From assembly GCA_027457185.1 (NCBI GenBank), contig DAIDTN010000098.1, forward strand, positions 1-11,121: a DNA stretch of 11,121 nt, in the 5' to 3' direction. Positions 6,124 to 11,121 of this stretch are shown here, in pieces (position 1 is the first letter of the stretch; each line of letters opens with the position of its first letter). The notes under the pieces were generated by a model that was not told the DNA's origin, made no database searches, and saw only the letters and a list, made by a program, of their open reading frames with translations. The DNA comes from Burkholderiales bacterium. GTDB lineage: Bacteria > Pseudomonadota > Gammaproteobacteria > Burkholderiales > SG8-39. A program made the translations under genes and the position numbers.

Positions 6124-7263
6124 ATGAGCGATTCCGTAGGCGCAGTACGGCCGCAGACCATGCACTTCGATACGCCGCTCGCGTGCAGGAGCGGTGCGGT
6201 GCTGGACGCCTATGACCTGATGTACGAAACCTATGGCTCGCTGAACGCCGCCAGATCCAACGCGGTGCTGGTGTGCCACGCGCTCAACGCTTCGCACCAC
6301 GTCGCCGGTTTCTACGCGGAGGACCCGAGGAACATCGGCTGGTGGGACAATATGATCGGCCCGGGCAAGCCCCTGGACACCGACCGGTTCTTCGTCATCG
6401 GCGTGAACAACCCCGGCGGCTGCTTCGGCTCCACCGGCCCGGCTTCGATCAATCCGAAAACCGGCAGGGCCTACGGCTCCAGCTTCCCGATGGTCACGGT
6501 CGATGACTGGGTCGACGCGCAGGCGCGCCTGGCCGACCGCCTCGGCATCGAACGCTTCGCCGCCGTGATGGGCGGCAGCCTCGGCGCGATGCAGGCGCTG
6601 CAATGGGCGATCGCCTATCCCGAGCGCATCGCCAACGCCATTGTCGTCGCCGCGGCGCCGAAGCTGGCGGCGCAGAACATCGCCTTCAACGAGGTCGCGC
6701 GCCAGGCGATCACCACCGATCCGGATTTCCACGGCGGCGACTTCTACAGCTACAACGTGGTGCCGCGCCGCGGGCTGCGCCTTGCGCGCATGATCGGCCA
6801 CATCACTTACCTGTCGGACGACGCGATGATGGAAAAATTCGGCCGCAGCCTGCGCTCGGGCGCGATCAATTTCCATTTCGACGTCGACTTCGAGGTCGAG
6901 TCCTATCTGCGCCACCAGGGCGACAAATTCTCCGAGTACTTCGACGCGAACACTTATTTGCTGATCACGCGCGCCCTGGATTATTTCGACCCGGCCGGCG
7001 CCTGCGGCGACGATCTGGCCAAAGCGCTCGCGCCGGCCAAGGCGCGCTTCCTCGTCGCTTCGTTTACCTCGGACTGGCGCTTCGCGCCGGAGCGTTCGCG
7101 CGAAATCGTGAAATCCCTGCTCGACAACCGCGCCGACGTTTGCTATGCCGAAATCAACGCGCCGCACGGGCACGACGCGTTCCTGCTCGACGATGCGCGC
7201 TACCACGCGCTGGTGCGCGCCTATTTCGACAACGTCGCCCGCGACGTTGGGGTGGCGGCATGA
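6124..7263 (+). CDS. metX: Homoserine O-acyltransferase (MetX family)
   Basis: A 379-aa alpha/beta-hydrolase-fold enzyme that activates homoserine by O-acylation, the first committed step of methionine synthesis. The start ATG 6124 has AAGGAAA directly upstream. Visible features are NNPGGCFGSTGPASINP (residues about 98-114), the nucleophile elbow GGSLGAMQAL with Ser152, Asp317 in TSDWRFAPERSREI, and His350 in PHGHDAF, which together form the catalytic triad. Family members use acetyl-CoA or succinyl-CoA; many proteobacterial MetX proteins linked to metW are succinyltransferases, but the acyl donor cannot be settled from what I can read. The gene lies directly behind a SAM-II-like leader and ahead of metW, so feedback by SAM is expected. 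Confidence 0.96.
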   Translation: MSDSVGAVRPQTMHFDTPLACRSGAVLDAYDLMYETYGSLNAARSNAVLVCHALNASHHVAGFYAEDPRNIGWWDNMIGPGKPLDTDRFFVIGVNNPGGCFGSTGPASINPKTGRAYGSSFPMVTVDDWVDAQARLADRLGIERFAAVMGGSLGAMQALQWAIAYPERIANAIVVAAAPKLAAQNIAFNEVARQAITTDPDFHGGDFYSYNVVPRRGLRLARMIGHITYLSDDAMMEKFGRSLRSGAINFHFDVDFEVESYLRHQGDKFSEYFDANTYLLITRALDYFDPAGACGDDLAKALAPAKARFLVASFTSDWRFAPERSREIVKSLLDNRADVCYAEINAPHGHDAFLLDDARYHALVRAYFDNVARDVGVAA

Positions 7264-7373
7264 GCAGGGAGCAGGGGCCCCGTGCAGCGGGGATGCGACC
7301 GGCCGCGATTGCCGCCGGACGCCGACAGTGCCAGTGCTCGAACCGCAACAACGCAACGGAGGCGTCGTCATGA
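7260..7373 (+). CDS. Possible 37-aa ORF linking metX and metW
   Basis: An ORF of 37 codons starts in the ATGA that ends metX and stops in the ATGA that begins metW, so both junctions are overlap-type. The peptide begins MSREQGPRAAGMRPAA and contains CQC; I recognise no family. GCAGGGAG lies inside its own first codons, and no independent ribosome site precedes it. Codon use is arginine- and alanine-rich, as random GC-rich sequence would give. It may act only as a translated bridge that carries ribosomes from metX to metW, or the two overlaps may be chance. Confidence 0.2.
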   Translation: MSREQGPRAAGMRPAAIAAGRRQCQCSNRNNATEASS

Positions 7374-7981
7374 ATACGTCGCTTCCCGTGCCCGCAATTG
7401 CCGATCGCGCCGACCTGGAGGCCATCGCCGCCTGGGTCGCGCCGGGCGCGAGCGTGCTCGACCTCGGCTGCGGCGAGGGACTGCTGCTGAGGTACCTGAG
7501 CCAGAGTCGCGAGGTGCGCGGCTACGGCATCGACATCAGCGACGCCAATGTGCTCGCCTGCGTGAAAAACTCCGTCAATGTGATCCAGAGCGACCTGGAG
7601 GCTGGCCTGGCGGGTTTCGACGCCGGTTCATTCGATTACGTCATTCTGTCGCAGACCTTGCAGGCCATGCGCCGCACCGAGGAAATCATCATGGAGATGC
7701 TGCGCGTCGGGCGCCAGGGCATCGTCTCCTTCCCCAATTTCGGCTACTGGCCGCAGCGCCTGCAGATTATGCGCGGGCGCATGCCGTTGTCGGACGTGCT
7801 GCCCTATGAATGGTTCAACACGCCCAATGTGCACCTGTGCACGCTGGCGGACTTCGAGGATTTCTGCACGGCCCACGGCGTGCGCATTCTCGAGCGCATC
7901 GTGATGCAGGGGGACCGCCGTATCCGCTTCGCGCCGAACCTGCGCGGCAGCGTCGCGGTATACAGATTCGAGAAGGCTTGA
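7370..7981 (+). CDS. metW: Methionine biosynthesis protein MetW
   Basis: A 203-aa class I SAM-dependent-methyltransferase-fold protein. The start ATG 7370 has GGAGG seven nt upstream; a much longer open frame beginning at 7145 inside metX is not needed. The SAM-binding motif I VLDLGCGEG is at residues 29-37, and the acidic strand end YGIDIS at 52-57. Further family segments are DYVILSQTLQA, VSFPNFGYW and the PYEWFNTPNVHLCT stretch typical of MetW. MetW is known as the partner of MetX in proteobacteria and is thought to be required for or to enhance homoserine acylation rather than act as a conventional methyltransferase. It is separated from metX by 106 nt that hold a possible tiny ORF, and would be transcribed from the same riboswitch-controlled promoter. 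Confidence 0.95.
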   Translation: MNTSLPVPAIADRADLEAIAAWVAPGASVLDLGCGEGLLLRYLSQSREVRGYGIDISDANVLACVKNSVNVIQSDLEAGLAGFDAGSFDYVILSQTLQAMRRTEEIIMEMLRVGRQGIVSFPNFGYWPQRLQIMRGRMPLSDVLPYEWFNTPNVHLCTLADFEDFCTAHGVRILERIVMQGDRRIRFAPNLRGSVAVYRFEKA

Positions 7982-8055
7982 ACCGCATTCGTGGCGATGC
8001 AGGCGGCGTCGCAGTTGCCGGCTTGGTCTGCTGACGTTGCGCGCTATCGCGCACC

Positions 8056-8077
8056 AAACCCGGCATAGGGGTTTTAT
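8056..8077 (+). terminator. Possible terminator of metX-metW
   Basis: Stem AAACCC (8056-8061) with GGGTTT (8069-8074), a 7-nt loop, then TATA. It lies 74 nt after the metW stop. The stem is short and the U-run poor, so termination may depend on the stronger inverted repeats just beyond it. Confidence 0.4.
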
Positions 8078-8081
8078 ACAA

Positions 8082-8132
8082 GATCACCGATTGCGTGCGG
8101 ACCGCTTCATCGTCCGTACGCAATCGGTGATC
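8082..8132. repeat. Long inverted repeat between metW and the AmpG-like gene
   Basis: Arms of 21 nt (8082-8102 and 8112-8132) are complementary except for one position that would be a G-U pair in RNA; the spacer is CGCTTCATC. The outer ends are GATCACCG and CGGTGATC. It lies between two convergent genes. There is no U-run on either side, so it is not a standard intrinsic terminator, though it could block readthrough or protect 3' ends in both directions. It might also be a dispersed palindromic element; only one copy is visible here. Confidence 0.85.
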
Positions 8133-8133
8133 C

Positions 8134-8157
8134 GCGCGGCCGGGCCGCCGGCCGCGC
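8134..8157. repeat. GC-only palindrome, 10-bp arms
   Basis: GCGCGGCCGG and CCGGCCGCGC around a GCCG loop, starting 2 nt after the previous inverted repeat and ending 11 nt before the AmpG-like stop codon. A very stable hairpin in either transcript. No U-run follows. Together with 8082-8132 it probably insulates the convergent genes. Confidence 0.75.
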
Positions 8158-8168
8158 AAGCCAAAACG

Positions 8169-9419
8169 CTACGCTACGCCGTCCCTCGCCCCGTCCACCG
8201 CCGCGATCTGTACCCGCATGCGCCACACCAGCCACAGGCCGGGCAGCGCGGCGACGAAGGTGAGGACGAAGAAATTCGCCCAGCCCACGGCCTCGACCAG
8301 GGCGCCGGTGACCGGGCCGAACAGAATGCGCCCCAGCGACGCGATGGCCGACAACAGCGCGTACTGGGTGGCGGAAAAGCTGTGGTTGCACAGCGCCATG
8401 GCGAAGGCGACGAAAGCCGCGGGGCCCATGCCGCTGGCGAGATTTTCGAAGCCGACCGCGAACACCAGCAGCGGATAGCTCTTGCCGGCCCAGGCCAGGA
8501 GCGCAAACGACAGGTTGGAGATCGCCTGCAGCACACCGAACAAGAGCAGCGCCCGCGTCAGGCTCATGCGCACCAGCAGCAGGCCGCCGACGAGCCCCCC
8601 GAGCAGCAGCGAAGCCAGTCCCAGGACTTTGTTGATGGTGCCGACGTCGGTGAGCGAAAAACCGACACCGCGGATCAGGAATGCCGTGGTGAGCGTGCCG
8701 GCGAGCGCGTCGCCAAATTTATACAGCGCGATCAGGGCGAGCAGTTGCAGCGCCCCCGGCCGCGACAGCAGATCCTTCAATGGCTCGACCACGGCCTCGC
8801 GCAGGCTGCGCGGCGGCGTTATGCGCAGCGCGGGTTCGGGCGCAACGAGGCTGGTCGCGACGCCCACCGCCATCAGCGCGGCCATAACGAAAAACGTCTG
8901 GCGCCAGCCGATCCGGTCGGCGAGGATCAGCGCGAGGCCGCCCGAAGCCAGCATCGCGAGGCGGTAGCCGAGCACGCTCACCGCCGCGCCCATGCCGCGC
9001 TCGGCCGCCGGCAGCAGGTCGGTGCGATAGGCGTCGATGACGATATACTGCGACGCCGACGCGAACGCCACCCACAGCGCGAGGCAGCCGAGCAGCCACA
9101 GGTTCGCGTTCGGCGGCGAAATCGCCATGCCGGCGATCCCGGCAACCAGCGCCAGCTGGGTCAGCAGCATCCAGCCGCGCCGGCGGCCGAGGAAGGGCGG
9201 CACATAGCGGTCCATCAACGGCGACCAGAGGAACTTGAGCAGATAGGGGATGCCGATCCAGGAAAACCAGGCGATGGTCATGATGTCGGCGCCGGACACG
9301 GTAAGCCAGGCCTGCAGCGTGCTCCCGGTCAGCGCCAGCGGCAGCCCCGAGGAAAACCCGAGCAGCAACACGGCGGCGATGCGCGGGCTGCGCAGGATCT
9401 CCAGGTATGGCGACGGCAT
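8169..9419 (-). CDS. ampG: AmpG-like muropeptide permease (MFS)
   Basis: A 416-aa inner-membrane transporter with about 12 hydrophobic helices. Family marks are the N-terminal GFSSGLPLALTGSTLQAWL (residues about 21-39), the loop PLMDRY.PP.LGRRRGW after helix 2, IDAYRTDLLP..ERG in the middle of the first half, and LYKFGDALAGTLTTAFL followed by GFSLTDVGTINK at the start of the second half. AmpG imports GlcNAc-anhydroMurNAc peptides released from the cell wall, for recycling and, where present, for ampC induction. The start ATG 9419 fits the family's N-terminus. No good ribosome site precedes it; a -10-like TAGAAT lies 7 nt upstream, so the transcript may be leaderless. It faces metW across a hairpin-rich gap and diverges from the yqjD-like operon. 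Confidence 0.9.
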   Translation of the reverse strand: MPSPYLEILRSPRIAAVLLLGFSSGLPLALTGSTLQAWLTVSGADIMTIAWFSWIGIPYLLKFLWSPLMDRYVPPFLGRRRGWMLLTQLALVAGIAGMAISPPNANLWLLGCLALWVAFASASQYIVIDAYRTDLLPAAERGMGAAVSVLGYRLAMLASGGLALILADRIGWRQTFFVMAALMAVGVATSLVAPEPALRITPPRSLREAVVEPLKDLLSRPGALQLLALIALYKFGDALAGTLTTAFLIRGVGFSLTDVGTINKVLGLASLLLGGLVGGLLLVRMSLTRALLLFGVLQAISNLSFALLAWAGKSYPLLVFAVGFENLASGMGPAAFVAFAMALCNHSFSATQYALLSAIASLGRILFGPVTGALVEAVGWANFFVLTFVAALPGLWLVWRMRVQIAAVDGARDGVA

Positions 9420-9426
9420 GTGCGCG

Positions 9427-9432
9427 ATTCTA
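9427..9432 (-). promoter_or_regulatory. -10-like element immediately upstream of the AmpG-like gene
   Basis: TAGAAT on the minus strand, with exactly 7 nt (CGCGCAC) before the ATG at 9419-9417. If used, transcription would start at or within a base or two of the start codon. No clear -35 hexamer was found at 16-18 nt. Confidence 0.4.
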
Positions 9433-9542
9433 CCTGCGTTAGAGCCGGATAAGGTTGATTTAGCAAGAGAAAGCCGGTAGCCTTGACGCTCTTCCGCCAG
9501 CGCGCTAGCCGGAGCGGAATTTCTTAGTCAGAGGGGCAATAA

Positions 9543-9857
9543 ATGATGAGTAACGACACCGACGTTTCCCGGGAAAAACTTTCAGCCGACCTGCGCATCG
9601 TGATCGCCGACGCGGAGGAGTTGCTGCGCGCCACCGCCGGCCAGATGGGCGAAAAAGCGGTCGTCGCGCGCGAGCGCATTCAGGAAAGCATGCGCGTGGC
9701 CAAAGACAAACTCGCCCGGGCGGAGGAAGTCATGGTCGACAAGACCAAGGCAGCGGCGCGTGCCACCGACGATTATGTGCACGACCATCCCTGGGGGGCG
9801 GTGGGGATCGCCGCCGCCGTCGGTTTGGTCATGGGCATGTTGATCAGCCGCCGTTGA
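9543..9857 (+). CDS. DUF883 family protein, YqjD/ElaB-like
   Basis: A 104-aa protein with a long charged amphipathic helical part (residues about 8-75), then the family's YVHDHPWGAVGIAAAVGLVMGML segment, a C-terminal membrane anchor rich in small residues, ending in ISRR. E. coli relatives YqjD and ElaB are inner-membrane proteins that bind ribosomes in stationary phase. Start ATG 9543 (a second ATG follows directly) has GAGGGG 6-7 nt upstream. It is the first gene of a yqjD-yqjE-yqjK-like operon; the order matches the E. coli yqj locus. No convincing promoter was found in the 123-nt divergent gap, although a TTGACG lies at 9483-9488. Confidence 0.92.
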   Translation: MMSNDTDVSREKLSADLRIVIADAEELLRATAGQMGEKAVVARERIQESMRVAKDKLARAEEVMVDKTKAAARATDDYVHDHPWGAVGIAAAVGLVMGMLISRR

Positions 9858-9859
9858 TC

Positions 9860-10258
9860 ATGGCGGAAAGGGAAGGCGCCGCCGCGCGCAGCGGCCTTCT
9901 GCAGTCGATCAAACATTTGGGGCAAAGCCTGCTCGGCTCGGTGCGGACGCGCCTGGAAATCCTCGCCACCGAAATCGACGAAGAGCGGCTGCGGCTGGAG
10001 CAGCTGCTGCTGGTCGGGCTGGCTGCGGCAGTTTGCCTGGCCATGGCGCTGGTGCTGTGCGTCGCTTTCGTGGTGATCTATTTCTGGGACACGCACCGGC
10101 TGCTCGCGGTCGGCCTGCTCGCGCTGGCGTTCCTGGCCCTGAGCGCGGTGCTCGGCGGGATCCTGCGCAGCATGGTAAAGACACGGCCCAAGCCGTTCGC
10201 GATCACGCGCGGCGAACTGGCCAAGGATGCCGAGATGCTGCGGGAACCGCGGGCGTGA
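9860..10258 (+). CDS. YqjE-like phage-holin-family membrane protein
   Basis: A 132-aa protein of the DUF1469/'phage holin family' group to which E. coli YqjE belongs. Residues 1-48 form a charged amphipathic helix (SLLGSVRTRLEILATEIDEE), followed by two hydrophobic helices (about 49-74 and 81-103) with a short FWDTHR turn between them, and a charged tail. Despite the family name, chromosomal members in this operon are not phage lysis genes. ATG 9860 lies 2 nt after the DUF883 stop; TTG 9854, overlapping that stop, is an alternative. No separate ribosome site is visible, implying coupling to the upstream gene. Confidence 0.87.
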   Translation: MAEREGAAARSGLLQSIKHLGQSLLGSVRTRLEILATEIDEERLRLEQLLLVGLAAAVCLAMALVLCVAFVVIYFWDTHRLLAVGLLALAFLALSAVLGGILRSMVKTRPKPFAITRGELAKDAEMLREPRA

Positions 10259-10542
10259 ACCGGCGCCTCGTCGCCATCGAAACCAAGCGCGCGCGACTGC
10301 TCGAGCGTGCCGCGCGCGAGCGCGAGCAGCTGGCGCAGGCGCTGCAGTCCCTGGCGCAACCGCTGGCTTTTGCCGACCGCTGCGTCAACGCCGTGCGCTA
10401 TGTCGTCTCGCGGCCGCCCCTGGTTGCCGCCGCCGTATTCGTGTTCGCGCTGCTGCGCCCTCGCCGCGCAATCAAATGGGCGTGGCGCGCCTTCGGCCTG
10501 TGGCAAGGGTATCGCTGGCTGACCAGAAAGATCGCGGTCTAA
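10255..10542 (+). CDS. YqjK-like protein
   Basis: A 95-aa protein starting at GTG 10255, whose GTGA overlaps the stop of the YqjE-like gene. The first half is a highly charged helix (NRRLVAIETKRARLLERAAR onwards), the second a short hydrophobic stretch around VVSRPPLVAAAVFVFALLR and a basic, Trp-containing tail (WAWRAFGLWQGYRWLTRK). Size, architecture and position after YqjD and YqjE fit the YqjK family of unknown function. The open frame continues upstream to 10033 inside the YqjE-like gene, but the overlap start is preferred. Confidence 0.8.
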   Translation: MNRRLVAIETKRARLLERAAREREQLAQALQSLAQPLAFADRCVNAVRYVVSRPPLVAAAVFVFALLRPRRAIKWAWRAFGLWQGYRWLTRKIAV

Positions 10543-10545
10543 GCC

Positions 10546-10860
10546 ATGCACAAGCCAGTCATCGTCCGGACCGTGATGGAAATGATGGACCGGGAGCGAA
10601 AATACGTTCTCGGCGAAGTCGTGCAAATCACGGGGCTGATGCCCTTGTTGATGAAGCCGCGCAACCACCAGAAATGGACGCCCGAGGACAAGCGCCAGAT
10701 CGTCAACCACCTGCGCCGCCTGTCCATGGTCAGCCCCTACCTTGCGGTGATGGTGATGCCCGGTTCCTTCGTCGTGCTGCCCGCGCTCGCCTGGTGGTTG
10801 GACCGGCGCCGGCAAAACAATCTGCGCAAGAACCTGCCGCCGGGCAGCAGCCCTGCCTAG
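10546..10860 (+). CDS. Small LETM1-like membrane protein, function unknown
   Basis: A 104-aa protein starting 3 nt after the YqjK-like stop, so probably the last gene of the operon. The N-terminal 43 residues are charged. Residues 44-85 run WTPEDKRQIV, then LRRLSMVSPYLAVMVMPGSF, then VVLPALAWWL. This resembles the core of the LETM1-like domain, which in mitochondrial LETM1 has the pattern T..ER.QLV......L...VPF....VP..EFLLP. One membrane helix (about 65-85) with central prolines is followed by a basic tail. Mitochondrial LETM1 takes part in cation/proton exchange and ribosome binding; no function should be transferred to this short protein on that basis. The gene is well supported; the family link is my reading of a motif. 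Confidence 0.78.
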   Translation: MHKPVIVRTVMEMMDRERKYVLGEVVQITGLMPLLMKPRNHQKWTPEDKRQIVNHLRRLSMVSPYLAVMVMPGSFVVLPALAWWLDRRRQNNLRKNLPPGSSPA

Positions 10861-10942
10861 CGCGGGCCATAACCCGATTCACCGCCTCAGAATCTCAACG
10901 TGCGTTCATCATCCAGTTGTCCAGGGCTACCCGATAAACACC

Positions 10943-11121
10943 ATGCAAAATAATCAAAAACCCGCTGCCTCCAGTACGGCAGATTTGCAACGTGAAGTTG
11001 CGGAATTGATGGTCGAGTGTCTGAACCTCGAGGTCACGGCAGATCAAATCATTCCTGACGCCGCCTTGTATGGCGAAGGCCTGGGCCTGGACTCGATCGA
11101 CGTGCTGGAAGTCGCGTTGGA
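10943..11121 (+). CDS. Acyl carrier protein, N-terminal part (runs off the window)
   Basis: An open frame from ATG 10943 to the window end encodes 59 complete codons without a stop. Residues about 14-59 form an acyl-carrier-protein domain: helix 1 DLQREVAELMVECLNL, then the acidic loop EGLGLDSIDVLEVAL with the phosphopantetheine-accepting Ser in DSID. The LGLDSID form and the YGEGLGLDS stretch are seen in carrier proteins of aryl-polyene and related type II fatty-acid/polyketide clusters more than in the housekeeping AcpP (usually GADSLD). This suggests, but does not prove, that a biosynthetic cluster begins here. The 82-nt gap before it holds no terminator or ribosome site I would defend. 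The first codons (CAA AAT AAT CAA AAA) are AT-richer than the neighbours. Confidence 0.85.
   Translation, partial: MQNNQKPAASSTADLQREVAELMVECLNLEVTADQIIPDAALYGEGLGLDSIDVLEVAL

Noticed and set aside
4012..7425. 1137-aa open frame on the minus strand
   Set aside because: Shadow of ptsH, ptsI and metX, all of which have clear motifs and ribosome-site or overlap evidence; it also runs through the metX promoter, riboswitch and terminator.
8037..9452. 471-aa open frame on the plus strand
   Set aside because: Antisense to the AmpG-like gene and runs through the hairpin cluster; its Arg/Gln/His-rich composition is typical of a shadow frame.
9483..9511. TTGACG as -35 of a promoter for the DUF883 gene
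   Set aside because: The hexamer at the right spacing is TAGCCG, too far from a -10 consensus; the true promoter could not be placed.

Overview
The window is GC-rich (roughly two thirds G+C by eye) and looks like a chromosomal segment of a betaproteobacterium. The grounds are gene content and order: gshB followed by a mannose-type EIIA, HPr and Enzyme I; metX-metW next to an AmpG-type permease; a membrane-anchored dihaem cytochrome c; and a yqjD-yqjE-yqjK-type operon. There is no obvious mobile element, CRISPR array or phage block, and no gene-free stretch longer than 300 bases.

Layout. Bases 1-1200 (minus strand): tRNA-Arg(CCG), then a bacteriohemerythrin starting only 6 nt after the tRNA's CCA, then an AhpD-like peroxidase-related gene interrupted by an in-frame TAA, then a terminator-like AT-rich hairpin. 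Bases 1200-2360 (plus): a promoter, a dihaem cytochrome c with an Ala/Pro/Lys repeat linker, and a strong hairpin terminator. Bases 2400-5916 (plus): glutathione synthetase, then EIIA(Man)-HPr-EI in overlapping or near-overlapping frames. No sugar permease is present, so this is probably a regulatory PTS. Bases 5950-7981 (plus): promoter, SAM-II-like riboswitch, intrinsic terminator, metX and metW. Bases 7982-8168: a non-coding convergent region holding several inverted repeats. Bases 8169-9419 (minus): AmpG-like permease. Bases 9543-10860 (plus): YqjD/DUF883, YqjE-like and YqjK-like membrane proteins and a small LETM1-like membrane protein. From 10943 an acyl carrier protein gene begins and runs off the end, possibly opening a biosynthetic cluster.

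The most informative non-coding element is the metX leader. A TTGACA/TATCTT promoter places the transcript start at the first helix of a SAM-II-like aptamer. The aptamer's last conserved strand (GCTAAA, 6059-6064) is exactly complementary to part of the 5' arm of the following terminator (TTTAGC, 6079-6084). The sequence can therefore form either a SAM-stabilised pseudoknot plus terminator, or an antiterminator, which would switch off methionine synthesis (MetX/MetW) when SAM is plentiful.

Other points of note are the split peroxidase-related gene, the tRNA-hemerythrin junction, a probable leaderless ampG transcript, a tiny ORF coupled to both metX and metW, and a 21-bp inverted repeat between metW and ampG.
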